Shown here in pieces: positions 1-8,650 of a DNA stretch of 64,000 bases (the stretch's first letter is position 1; every line of letters begins with the position of its first letter). The stretch spans positions 19,573,479 to 19,637,478 of the forward strand of contig OX637336.1 of the NCBI GenBank assembly GCA_951799405.1, given 5' to 3'. The position numbers and the translations under genes are program-made. Below the pieces are notes generated by a model, which ran no database searches, had not been told where the DNA came from, and saw only the letters and a list, made by a program, of their open reading frames with translations. Origin of the DNA: Agapetus fuscipes. Taxonomy: Eukaryota > Arthropoda > Insecta > Trichoptera > Glossosomatidae.

Positions 1-169
1 TGCTCGAGCTAACGGTAACTCTACACCTCTTCTATGTGCCCCCTAATGCAGGGGTCTCCAAACTATTTTACCCAAGGGCCGTTTTGAAATTTCGAGGTGG
101 TATGGGGGCCAACAGGGGCTGGGTGACTTGTTCCCTGGGTCGAAATTTTTGTAAATTTGAAACTTGGAA

Positions 170-375
170 AGAGTTTTTTTTTTAATCTTGTGTGGGAGAC
201 TCCCTAGATTCAAGAGACTCTAAGGGTCTATGACACTTGTTTTATTGCCGCATAGGTGTCTACGAGCTTGGTCATCGCTACAAAGCGCCAATACTCATGC
301 AAGACCCAATTGTTGTAAGGCTGGATGGACCTTTTAGTGACCGATCTTTGATAAGGGTTGTATGATTTTAGCTTT
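170..375 (-). mobile_element. SINE-B fragment, alternative (b) tail
   Basis: Reading the minus strand, the SINE-B body (lysed ends GACCGATCTTTG and AAGACCCAATTG) runs into the alternative tail containing TAGAGTCTCTTGAATCTAGG instead of the LINE-C tail. The same tail is seen near 27.1 and 52.7 kb. The head is missing. Confidence 0.6.
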
Positions 376-540
376 ACTTAGGGCTTATGTTCATTTGAGG
401 CTTGGACCATAGTTTATAAGAACACATACAGCATTGTTAGCGCGAACTAACACGTATTTATTTGTGGGCATGCATTTGATATGAGCTTTGAATGTTGATA
501 CATCCTTGCAACTAATATTCAAGATTATATAGATAGCATC
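376..540 (+). repeat. Rpt-R fragment
   Basis: The 3' part of the Rpt-R family is recognised from GGGCTTATGTTCATTTGAGG, the GCGCGAAC block, GGGCATGCATTTGATATGA and the end CTTGCAACTAATATT. It lies inside the hAT-like element. Confidence 0.65.
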
Positions 541-587
541 TGCGGGCCGGACCAATCCATTTGTGGGCCGAAGTTTGAAGACCCGTG

Positions 588-938
588 CCCTAAGGGATTC
601 GAGCCCGTAACGATTCATGTCGCGGGCTATTTTTGTTTCCCTAAACATCCGCGTCTCTATCTGTCCACTCAGTTTTCTAGCAATGCCACATTCGCTCATA
701 TAAAATGTGAATAAAAGCATTTGTTGAGATACGACAGGTGAAAGCAACCCTCCAAAATTGTACTCGCTAGCTCGCAAATTGCGAGTGACTTTTGTTAGGT
801 CGCGAGTGAGCTTTTCTTTATCTGAAAGTATAATTTTGCCAGTTAATAATACCATTGATAATATTCCCAGTTAAAAATAAACCCGATCACATGTTTAAAG
901 GCGTTAAACATTATAAACAGGAACAGTTCCCTTATTAG
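588..938. other. No firm feature; possible minus-strand coding remnant
   Basis: Unique-looking sequence. On the minus strand a frame stays open for about 89 codons before it enters the hAT end. It begins just after an acceptor-like CTTTCAG at about 830 and is richer in G+C than its neighbours. I do not recognise the product (fragment MSECGIARKLSGQIETRMF). It could be an interrupted exon or chance. Confidence 0.2.
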
Positions 939-1153
939 GTACGAGTTGCAAAACTTGAGTAAAGTAAAGTTGATTAAACAGTGATTTTCCACAAAATCTG
1001 CTGTTTTTGTTTCTTACACTTTATGGTCTTAGCAAAAGAGTTACAGTGATGAAGAAAATTGAGTTCAAACAAACAAAAACGGTAGATTTTGGGGAAAACC
1101 ACTCTTTAATACTTTCCGTAAACTTTACTTTACTCAAGGTTTGCAACTGGTAC
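939..1153. mobile_element. MITE-P, short palindromic form
   Basis: Long terminal inverted repeats start TACGAGTTGCAAAACTTGAG and return near 1130-1153. Inside are the arms GAGTGGTTTTCCCC and AAATCTGCCGTT, followed by the core CTTACACTTTATGGTC that is shared with the 0.7-kb palindromes at 25.3 and 60.2 kb. No coding capacity. Confidence 0.65.
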
Positions 1154-1309
1154 TCAGGATACAGTTCACGGGAGTTTTTTTTAACCCATACGAGTTGCAA
1201 TTACTACAATTACTATTTAGTTGCGAGTTGGTCAATGGGTGATTTTTAAGGGTTGTTAAAAAAGCATAAATGAAAAAAAAATTATAAAAATATTTGTATG
1301 TACCATTCT

Positions 1310-1375
1310 GCTCCTGAAGATGCCTCATTAGGCGAAAATGTTCGAGCACAAAAAAGAAATAAATAAGTGAATTAA
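1310..1375 (+). mobile_element. Penelope-like tail with hammerhead-like motif
   Basis: CCTGAAGATGCCTCATTAGG is followed by CGAAAATG. The GCCT/AGGC pair forms a 4-bp stem between a CTGAAGA block and a GAAA block, the order found in hammerhead cores of Penelope-like elements, but with A for the central U of CUGAUGA. An A-rich AAATAAATAA tail follows. Confidence 0.4.
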
Positions 1376-1464
1376 AATTATGTTTTACCCATTTTAATTT
1401 TTAAATAATGAAAAAATTTCAGTTTCATGTTACAAAAAAAAGGATAGATTGATTTTTGGAAATT

Positions 1465-1760
1465 TTGATACTTGGTAGAGTGCTCGCATTTCATGCCGAG
1501 AGCTCAGGTTTGAATCCCACCGAAGGTGTCAGAAATGATTTTCCGTTTTGGTGTTTATTTTAAACCGAAGATAAAATGTCAGCAAGGTTAACTCAGCTTT
1601 CACAAGAAATTAATATACAAGCCCCCTCGGGAGCTGGCATAATCTGACCTCAACTGAAGTGGTTTGCGTAAGGCCAGCTCCTTTACATGTGGAAATAAAT
1701 AGGTTCAGCTTGTCACTTGCGACCCCTTTGGGCAGACCGCAAAGTTACACTCCGTTTTTT
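1465..1760 (+). mobile_element. SINE-A copy, near full length
   Basis: A degenerate tRNA head (TTGGTAGAGTGCTCGCATTT, B box GGTTTGAATCC) is followed by the family body: TCAGAAATGATTTTCCG, AACTCAGCTTTCACAAG, CAACTGAAGTGG and CCTTTACATGTGGAAATAAA. The 3' end is AAGTTACACT. Confidence 0.75.
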
Positions 1761-1799
1761 TTCAACTTTGGTACATGTGTCACCAACAACAGCTTTTCT

Positions 1800-2016
1800 A
1801 TCTCCGTAAATAAAACTGAATAATAATAATTATTATAGGATGATTTATTAAATGAGCTCTTTTTTTGTATGAATAACACCTCAAGTGCCCCCTGCGAGCT
1901 TGATTATTTCTTTAAGCGACAATTCTCAAGCAGACCCAATTATTGTAAGGCTTAATGGACCTTTGCTGACGGGTCTTTGCTAAAGATCATTGAATTTTCA
2001 CCCACCAAAGAACACA
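1800..2016 (-). mobile_element. SINE-B, 3' half (interrupted copy)
   Basis: Minus-strand SINE-B with an ATT-type tail at 1805-1840 and the LINE-C-like 3' end (GAGCTCTTTTTTTGTATGAA, complement of the ACAAAAACAGCGCTC block). The copy resumes at 2269 after an inserted inverted-repeat element. Confidence 0.65.
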
Positions 2017-2268
2017 TCGACTGCTCCAAGGAAGAAGGAAGTAACTCCGAAGTATAGGTTTTTGACTTATTTCCATTTCTGAAAGTAACAAGTCATTATC
2101 TTCATTCCAAGAAGACAGCCGTGTCTCTCTCTCTTTTAAATTCGTTAATAAATGAATGCAAACAATAGTTTATGCATTGTACTCCATGGAATAAATAACA
2201 TTCAATTGGCTTTCCTGCAAAACTATCTTTTTGGACTTAGTGCTGTCTTCCTTGGAGCAGTCGATATT
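2017..2268. mobile_element. MITE inserted in SINE-B
   Basis: The inverted repeat ATCGACTGCTCCAAGGAAGA at the left returns as TCTTCCTTGGAGCAGTCGAT at the right. The interior has no coding frame. The SINE-B body is continuous once this segment is removed. The duplication length could not be fixed. Confidence 0.6.
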
Positions 2269-2345
2269 TGAAAAAATAACCGGTATTTTTTTTGTGCTCC
2301 GCTGAGATTCGAACCTACAACCTTCCATTTACTACGGACCGGTCC
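2269..2345 (-). mobile_element. SINE-B tRNA-like head (continuation)
   Basis: TTGTGCTCCGCTGAGATTCG with a B-box complement GATTCGAACC and the GGACCGGTCC terminus. This is the upstream half of the copy begun at 1800. Confidence 0.6.
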
Positions 2346-2964
2346 AAGCTTAAAGATATTGCTCAGTTATTTTTGAACGCATAAACTTACATATTATCTG
2401 TGTACCTACTATTCAAAGCCTTTCGAAATGCCACGCGGGTAGTTAAAGCTTGTAGCTGTATTCAAAGTGACAGAAATATGTCTTGCCAGTATTAAACTTC
2501 AGTAATCGGGTCACGTTTGTCTAATGTCTCTACATTAGTGAGAGAGCTACAAGTGTGTAGACTGAAAAGCCCCAAGTATTCAACTTTCCTTATAGTATTT
2601 AACCAAAAAATGTATGGAATGTGTAACGCTCAAAAGAATCGCTGTTTTAGTTAGCGAATATTTGTAATAAATTGAGTGCAAACGTAATTTGCTTAAGCGT
2701 GCTTGTGTATGTAGGAAGCAGCCTTTGAAAAATAAGGAAAAAGAAATAACGAATATTTGTAACTTTAAATAAATTTATGACTCTGTTTTTGGAACAGAGC
2801 TTTTTAAAATTACTATAATATACATATGATTTAGTTTGAATACCATATATTATGGTATTCAAAAAGGTAACCAGAGATTTAATTTTTGTCTAGAATTTTA
2901 CTAATCATTCATTACCATGCAGATTTGCAGAAGGTATCAATTGTATTCCTTTTTATTTATATTT
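2346..2964. other. No recognised feature
   Basis: AT-rich sequence with short spurious frames on both strands. I see no repeat family member, splice-flanked exon or RNA gene. Confidence 0.5.
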
Positions 2965-3220
2965 TTTTTATGAATTGTTCAATCCAGCGAAGAGCACATT
3001 TGGAAATATTTTTGGAATATGTTTGTGCTCCGCCGGGATTCAAATCCACAACCTTCCATTTACGAGTCCAAAGTGTTGCCACTGGACTACGGACCGGTCC
3101 AAGATATGCCAACAACACGCGGTGTACCTGAGCGGTCACCCATCCAAGTAGCATCCACGCCCAATGTTGCTTAGCTTCGGTGATCTGATGAGAACCGGTG
3201 CTTTCAACATGGTATCGTTG
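2965..3220 (-). mobile_element. SINE-B with 5S rRNA-derived head
   Basis: On the minus strand the order is 5S-like (3108-3220), GGACCGGTCC, tRNA-like head (about 3026-3103), then body. The 5S part keeps CACCGAAGCTAAGCAACATT and GGATGGGTGACCGCTCAGGT, the A-box and C-box regions of 5S genes, over about 113 nt. The body is truncated, so this copy has no tail. Confidence 0.8.
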
Positions 3221-3254
3221 AAAGTAAACATTTTTATAGCTGAACTATCGACCG

Positions 3255-3600
3255 GACGCAAAAAAAACGCAACTAAGCTACACATATAGTGTAACTTCTT
3301 GCCGCGTTATCCCCGAAGGGGTCGCATATGGCGAGTTGGACCTATTTATTTTTACAGGTAAGGGGGCCGGCCTTACGCCAACCACTTCAGTTGAAGTAGG
3401 GTTTTCCCAGCTCCCGAGGAGGCTGGTACTCATTTCTTGTGAAGGCTGAGTAAACCTTGCCGGTATTTTTATTATGGGGTTTGAAATAAACACCGAAATA
3501 GGAAATCATTTCTGACACCCTCCTCGGTGGGATTCGAACCCGAGCTCACGGGGTAGAATGCGAGCACTCTACCAACTGAGCTATCGACCGGACAACTACC
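3255..3600 (-). mobile_element. SINE-A, full-length copy
   Basis: One of the best SINE-A copies. Minus strand: a tRNA head with TCCGGTCGATAGCTCAGTTG and B box GGTTCGAATCC, then a body with GTCAGAAATGATTTCC, GGGGTTTGAAATAAACACC (as complement) and CACTTCAGTTGAAGTAGG, ending at GTGTAGCTTAGTTGCG. Length is about 345 bp. Confidence 0.85.
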
Positions 3601-3644
3601 GGACACTAGATCAATATTTGTTCGTAGATTGAAAGTGTAAATAC

Positions 3645-3965
3645 TCAATCCGGTCGATAGATCAGTTGGAAGAGTGCTTGGATTCCATGCCGAGAGCTCG
3701 GGCTCGAACCCCAGTTGAGTGTGTACTAAATGATTTCCTGTTTATTTCAAACCCAAAATAAAATATCGGCAAGGTTACCAGCCTGCAACAAAACTGAGCA
3801 CCGGCCCACTCTGGAGCTAGAATACCCCCACTTAAACTGAATTGGCTGTCGTTAGGCCGGCCCCTTTACCTGTAAAAATAAATAGATTCCACTCGCCATA
3901 TGCGACTCCTTCAGGGAGAACGCGGTAAAAAGTTGCAGTTTATATGTAGCTTAGTTGCGTTTTTC
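3645..3965 (+). mobile_element. SINE-A, full-length copy
   Basis: Plus-strand copy beginning TCCGGTCGATAGATCAGTTG and ending TAGCTTAGTTGCGTTTTTC. With the preceding minus-strand copy it makes a head-to-head pair separated by about 45 bp. Confidence 0.85.
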
Positions 3966-4589
3966 TTTTTGTAAGCTATCGAACGGATGAAGAGTTAGTT
4001 TATTGTGAAAATATGTATTCTTGATTCCTGCCATTCTTTTGTCTGAGCATTGATTGCCTCACCAATCAAGGAGTGGAAGCATACTTTTAAGTAGGAATGC
4101 ATTTACAATAACTTATAATGTACATACATTTTGTTGTTTTAAACATTTTGTGAAAAATCTCTTCATTTTATGAAAATAACAAAGCAATAACAAACTAAGG
4201 ATGGCTTTGTTTTGTTTGCGACTGCAGCGCGAGTCCGGTAATGAAAAAACTTCATTTTTCAATTGTAGTTACAAAATGAAGAACTTCCCTTCGCTGTGCT
4301 GAGAGAGTTTAAAATTATGACGACAAAATAAGGGAAGCGAGAATAAATTTTGCTCTCAAAGTATGCACACATATATTATACTAACCGATCTACTTTTATT
4401 TATAAGTGTGGTCGAGCTCATATTTTTTAAATAAAAGCATCAGATTTTGTAGAGATAATTTTTTTGACTTTTTTTTTAAATGTACAACTATAATCTTAAA
4501 TCTGAGTTGTTAATACGGTATGCGCAAGCGCGAACTTGTACTTGAACTTGAGAATGCATGTAATGTGAATCCCTAATGTTCCATTTATT
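3966..4589. other. No recognised feature
   Basis: AT-rich. A short inverted repeat lies at about 4230-4285 (AATGAAAAAACTTCATTTTTC / ACAAAATGAAGAACTTCCC region). No coding or RNA gene signal. Confidence 0.45.
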
Positions 4590-4860
4590 TGCAACTTAGA
4601 TTAGATTAGATTAGATTAGATACCTACGACATAATTTATAAGCATTTCAAGTTCATATTAAATGCATGCCCACAAGCAGACACGCGTAAGTTTCCGCTTA
4701 CAAATACCGCATGTAGACTTACAACATAAAAACCTAATCTCAAATAAACATAAGGCCTACAACTCTTGCCGACCTTCACTGAAACAGGGTAAAGTAAACC
4801 ATATTGTACAATATAGGTTGTCAGCCTCATACCTACCTGATCAGCCTCATAGCATTGAAT
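4590..4860 (-). repeat. Rpt-R copy with ATTAG tandem tail
   Basis: The tail is a clear run of five TTAGA units at 4597-4620. Reading the minus strand, the rest follows the family to the head block GGCTGACAACC. The tail of repeated pentamers at one end suggests retroposition. Confidence 0.75.
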
Positions 4861-4959
4861 GTAAACCAATAAAATATTGAAAGTGATACACTTGATAAAA
4901 AATAAGCATTTGATCATAGAAGGGCTTGAATGTTCAGACTCTTCTATTGGTAATATCTA

Positions 4960-5110
4960 TAACTGAGTCTGTTCTGACAAAATCCATGCAATCTTACAGC
5001 AACTGGATCTTGCTTGAGGACCGTTGCTTTCTAAAACGACGATCAAGCTAGGAGAGGTATCTTGAGGTAAGATTCACACAAAAACAGCGCTCACCAAATA
5101 AATCACCCTA
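4960..5110 (+). mobile_element. SINE-B 3' fragment with LINE-C-type tail
   Basis: CTTACAGCAACTGGATCTTG, then TATCTTGAGGTAAGATTCAC and ACAAAAACAGCGCTCACCAA, ending in an ATT-rich tail. Confidence 0.65.
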
Positions 5111-5260
5111 ATAGTATATTATTATTCCTCACTTCAACTGAAGTAGTTTGCGTCAGCCGCCTCCTTACCCGATAAAACAAATAGGTCCCAAATTGTGGCA
5201 TGCAACCCCTTCGATGATAATGCAAGATATAAGTTACACTACGCAGACTTTGTTGCTATA
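5111..5260 (+). mobile_element. SINE-A 3' fragment
   Basis: CACTTCAACTGAAGTAGTTT, then AACAAATAGGTCCC, CAACCCCTTCG and AAGTTACACTACG, matching the distal half of the family. Confidence 0.6.
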
Positions 5261-5569
5261 AAATCCAATTTCTCCGCTTTTGAGCGTTTTTGCGCTTCAT
5301 TTTGCCAAGCTGCATCCGCAGCGGATTCACAGTGATCCTGTCCTTAGATTTACAGTACTATTTTTTTTATTTCGTATTATGTGTATCATTATTCACGCTA
5401 CTCGTGATCTAGCAACAATCCCACACGGAGTGCCACCCGAGGTATGCTATTAGTTTCAGTAACATCGAACCATTTACTTTTAGAGTCATGGGCACGCCTC
5501 TGACCTAGAGGGTATTGTGTTTTCGTGCCGTTGCTTTTACTTCATGGGAAGGCCTTTCGCCACTTCTAT
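5261..5569. other. No recognised feature
   Basis: Moderate GC with no repeat or coding call. Confidence 0.45.
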
Positions 5570-5797
5570 AATAATCTATAATCTAAGTTGCAAGCATATA
5601 TTCATTTAAAGCTCTCAGATGTATGCCCACAAACAAACACGTGTAGTTCGCGCTTACAAATGCTGAATGTATACTTACAAATAAAATCCAAACTCAAATG
5701 AACATAAGCCCTGCAACTCCTGCCGACATTCCCTGAAACAGGGGTGACATTGGCAAAGTGAACCATTTTTTACAGTATGGGTGGTCAGCTTGAGAAA
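5570..5797 (-). repeat. Rpt-R copy
   Basis: Minus-strand member running from TAATCTATAATCTAAGTTGC (tail) through CTGAAACAGGGGTGACATTG to CAGTATGGGTGGTCAGC (head). Confidence 0.75.
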
Positions 5798-6159
5798 ATA
5801 TATAGCTTTGCATGAGCTCTTGTTTTGTGGGTTCTTCTGACACATACATACAGGACGGGTACGAGGAAAGTTTGAGCATACTACATTTGTAGCTTAGTAA
5901 ATAAAAATAAACTAGAAGTAAAAACGAAATCAATGTTCTTTTAATTTGAAAAATTGAAAATTCAACAGTTTTCAGTTTATTGAAACGTATGTAAGGCGGT
6001 GGCAGACTAACTTCGGAATGAGAAATGCATTTCCCGGTTTTGCGCCACAAGTAGAAAACTGTACGTGAAAACGCAATTGCAGCGTTTATCCAAAAATTAA
6101 TGGAAACTAAAATCCTCACTAGGGTAGTTTTTACTATACATACGAATATGCAAGATATT
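5798..6159. other. No recognised feature
   Basis: A minus-strand frame of 141 codons spans this stretch and the preceding Rpt-R. Its C-terminal half is repeat translation and the rest has no recognisable domain, so I do not call a gene. Confidence 0.4.
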
Positions 6160-6420
6160 AGAAGCTGTGTTTAGTTTGTCTGCCTTAGTTTAATAATGAG
6201 TCTATAAAATCTCTATAAATAAGAAGTTGCTTAAGTAGGTACCTAATTATGATTTGTATTTGTTTGAGTTTAATTAAGTTGTGAATCGAATATTCTGGTG
6301 AAATCCAGCAAAAAGGTATGTCACAATTCTAAATGATTCGAGAATGATCTTTATTATTAGTATAAATTAAGGACCGAAATTCCGGGTAGCTTCAGAAAAC
6401 AATCTAATGTCGAATTATAC
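6160..6420 (+). mobile_element. Degenerate solo LTR (LTR-G family)
   Basis: Shares ordered blocks with the LTRs at 7.4 and 13.7 kb: ATTCTGG...AAATCC, a GATTCGAGAAT block and TATTAGTATAAATTAAGG. More diverged than the other copies; ends unclear. Confidence 0.4.
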
Positions 6421-6427
6421 TGTGCAA

Positions 6428-6680
6428 ATCGCCACCTTTAAGGTAAAAATGAATAAATTCTGATACACTGATTTGAGAAATTGTGGATAAAACATTTATT
6501 GGGAGTAACTTCTCATTGTAAGTGAACTAATTATAATATACAAAGTGCTAAATCATATGATTTTCATACTCTGTAATTTTTTTTTAAAGTAGAAAATAGG
6601 AAACAAGTTGCATTTATCTGAGAAACTCATGTTAGCTTAATATTTCACTTAGTCAGTTTAACTTTTAAGCTATCTAAATG
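6428..6680. mobile_element. MITE-Q copy
   Basis: Starts AATCGCCACCTTTAAGGTAA. The interior TATGATTTTCATACTCTG and CAAGTTGCATTTATCTGAG blocks are shared with the copies at 21.97 and 52.6 kb. The right inverted repeat is decayed. Confidence 0.6.
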
Positions 6681-6745
6681 ACGCCTCGAGAGATATCGGG
6701 GAGGCTTATGTCCAGCAGTGGACAAGAAGTGGCTGACGAAGTAAG
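6681..6745 (+). pseudogene. LINE-B 3' coding end fragment
   Basis: Translates as DASRDIGEAYVQQWTRSG followed by a stop. This is the C-terminus of an endonuclease/reverse-transcriptase non-LTR element; a second piece of the same family (DAWRYMGEAYV) is at 18.97-19.09 kb. It abuts the 5S head of the next element. Confidence 0.65.
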
Positions 6746-7085
6746 GTCAACGACGTTATCCATGTTGAAAGCACCGGTTCCCATAGATCACCGAAGTTAA
6801 GCAACATTGGGCGCGGACAGTACTTGGATGGGTGACCGCTCAGGTACACCGCGTGTCGTTGGCATCTTGGACCGGTCCGTAGTCCGTAGTGGCAACACTT
6901 CGGACTCGTAAATGGAAGGATGTGGATTCGGATCCCGGCGGAGCACAAAAATATACCATTTATATTTCGAATGTGCTCTTCGCTGGGTTGAAAAATTCAT
7001 AAACCTTTACCAATGACCGGTCACCAAAGGTCCATCCAGCCTTACAGCAACTGGGTCTTGCTTGAGTATTGGCTCTTTGAACAAA
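6746..7085 (+). mobile_element. SINE-B with full-length 5S rRNA-derived head
   Basis: Best copy of the bipartite form. 6746-6863 (118 nt, against about 120 for a 5S rRNA) carries ATCACCGAAGTTAAGCAACA, TGGGCGCGGACAGTACTTGG and ATGGGTGACCGC and closes with the complementary ends GTCAACGACG and CGTGTCGTTGGC. A 5-nt joint leads to a tRNA-like head at 6869-6946 (A box near TAGTCCGTAGTGGCAAC; B box GATTCGGATCC). The body follows with TTGCTCTTCGCTGG-type and GACCGGTCACCAAAGG blocks. It stops at the GTCTTGCTTGAG block without the LINE-like tail. Confidence 0.85.
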
Positions 7086-7399
7086 ACAGTAAGACATAAC
7101 AGTATTGAAACATTTATTTTAAAACGCTAAGGCCAAGTTTGAATGAATTTTTTTATACTAGCTGCTCTGGAACATCTTGTAACGAAGCCAATAAATTTTC
7201 CAATGCATGTTTCCGCGCTGTGAGCGCGTATCGTGTATCGCCAGTGATATGAAATTACAATTTTTCCCAACTTTGTGTGCCAGACTTGCAGCAATATACG
7301 AGTATGAAGGAGCGTCCTGGATAGACAAGATTTATTACAAGTGAAGAACAGAAATAATTGAAGAAAAAAGTGAATTTCATAAGAAACGAATGATAATGT
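7086..7399. other. No recognised feature
   Basis: AT-rich sequence with no repeat family member, exon or RNA gene identified. Confidence 0.45.
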
Positions 7400-7718
7400 T
7401 GTTTAAAATGTGTGATTATGTATTTTGTGTCTGTGTGAGTCTCTGAAGTCTCTAGATTTAAGCCCTTAAATAATTATTTGTTTTGGTTGAGATTGCTCGA
7501 GTATTCTAGTAAGTCTCGCATGTTCCAGTTCTCAGGGATTTGAAAACAATCCTTATGCCTGCTATACAAAAGGGTCAAAGCTGTCTGTAGCGTCAGACTA
7601 GTATCCCAGCCGTCGAACTACACAGTTTAAAAGAAACTCTGTTTGAACCGAATCTAAAATAAATTGTGAGAAATAAATTAACCAAAATATTAATAAATTG
7701 AACCCAAAAAGTATAACA
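7400..7718 (+). mobile_element. Solo LTR (LTR-G)
   Basis: Blocks GTCTCTGAAGTCTCTAGATT, GGTTGAGATTGCTCGAGTAT, AGTCTCGCATGTTCCAGTTC, TATACAAAAGGG and a 3' end GTATAACA match the copy at 13741. No internal coding region is adjacent on either side, so this is a solo LTR or a fragment. Confidence 0.6.
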
Positions 7719-7734
7719 ATAATATGTATAAGCA

Positions 7735-7972
7735 ACGTCGGTCAAGTTTGGTCAATGATTCAGTTAGTAGAGTGCTTGTATTTCATGCCGAGAGCTCGGG
7801 CTTGAATACTACCGAGGGTGTCAGAAATGATTCCTCCATTTTGGTGTTTGTTTAAAGCTCATAATAAAATACAGGCAAGGTTAACTCAGCCTTCACAAGA
7901 AATGATAACCAGCCACCTCGGGAGGTGTACGGTAATCGGGACACGTGTAGGTACTCGGGAGGTATACGTTAC
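7735..7972 (+). mobile_element. SINE-A copy
   Basis: Head TCAGTTAGTAGAGTGCTTGT with an altered B box (GCTTGAATACT), body to CAGCCACCTCGGGAGG, then diverges. Confidence 0.7.
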
Positions 7973-8230
7973 TAAGCTGCACATAAAATGTTAACTCTTG
8001 ACGCGCATATAGCGAGTGAAAACTGTTTATTTGGGCAAGTATGTAAAGGAACCTGTCTTACACCACTTAGGAGTTTTTCAGCTCCAGAGAGGGCTGGTAC
8101 TCATTTCTTGGGAAGTCTGAGTAAGAACGCTAAAAGGCTACAAAGCCACACATATTATGTAACATCTTGCCGCGTTATCCTTGAAGGGGTCGCATTTGGC
8201 GTGTGAAACCTTTTTATTTTTATAGGTAAA
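7973..8230 (-). mobile_element. Two overlapping SINE-A 3' fragments
   Basis: Minus strand. AAGCTGCACATAAAATG to AAGTCTGAGTAAGAACGC is one piece; AAAGCCACACATATTATG to TTATTTTTATAGGTAAAG restarts the same 3' end. This is a tandem or template-switched arrangement. Confidence 0.65.
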
Positions 8231-8235
8231 GAGTG

Positions 8236-8350
8236 AATGTTCCTTGGTTAGTAAATTTGTATATGACGCTGACTCCCCATGCTGTAAAAATTTGGTTCAC
8301 TTCTGTCTATGCCGAGAAACGTGGCAGGAGTGGCAAGGTTTATGTATATG
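8236..8350 (+). repeat. Rpt-R head fragment
   Basis: TTCCTTGGTTAGTAAATTTG and ACGCTGACTCCCCATGCTGT followed by GGTTCACTTCTGTC, a diverged copy of the first ~110 bp of the family. Confidence 0.45.
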
Positions 8351-8494
8351 TGTATATGAATGAAAGAAGTTGCATCAGGAATTGAAATTGTAAGAGAGAT
8401 GCAAGGATAAAGTGTTGGCCCATTCAAATGAAATGGCAACTAAGTAACAAGTAAAATTCATTACATATTATGTACAAGTATGCAAATCCTCTTA

Positions 8495-8650
8495 TTGTAT
8501 GTAGATGAAGCTAGAAAACTGCATTGGTGTTATTCTTAAAAAGTAAAGCCATGGCTGATCCGCAGCTTACAGTAAATTTTAGATACAAAAAATCAATCAT
8601 TTGTGGATCATCCATGGTCAAATGTTTTGTGAATAACCCTGTAAATGTTA
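8495..8650. mobile_element. Possible small MITE
   Basis: GGTGTTATTCTTAAAA at the left and TTTTGTGAATAACCC at the right are imperfect inverted repeats. Both arms carry CCATGGCTGATC-like sequence. A related structure is at 26089-26215. Confidence 0.35.

Larger units (their letters stand above)
49..587. mobile_element. hAT-like non-autonomous element with nested SINE-B and Rpt-R
   Basis: The ends are imperfect inverted repeats: CAGGGGTCTCCAAACT at the left and, read from the right, CACGGGTCTTCAAACTTC. They are flanked by near-identical 8-bp duplications, CCCTAATG (41-48) and CCCTAAGG (588-595). An 8-bp duplication plus a CA-G-GG start is typical of hAT elements. The interior has no transposase; it is filled by a reversed SINE-B piece and an Rpt-R piece. 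Confidence 0.65.

Noticed and set aside
3535..3597. Functional tRNA gene at the SINE-A head
   Set aside because: A and B boxes are present, but the acceptor stem does not close and the sequence continues into the SINE body; the same holds for the SINE-B and SINE-C heads.
4597..4620. Telomeric repeat (TTAGG-like)
   Set aside because: The unit is TTAGA, short, internal and always at the end of Rpt-R, so it is the element's tail.
5694..6119. 141-codon minus-strand frame as a gene
   Set aside because: About half is the translation of an Rpt-R copy, and the rest shows no domain, splice context or codon bias.
6746..6863. Genuine 5S rRNA gene
   Set aside because: The 5S segment is directly joined to the tRNA-like module and SINE-B body in more than one copy, lacks the T-run terminator expected after a 5S gene, and differs at several positions from arthropod 5S as I know it.
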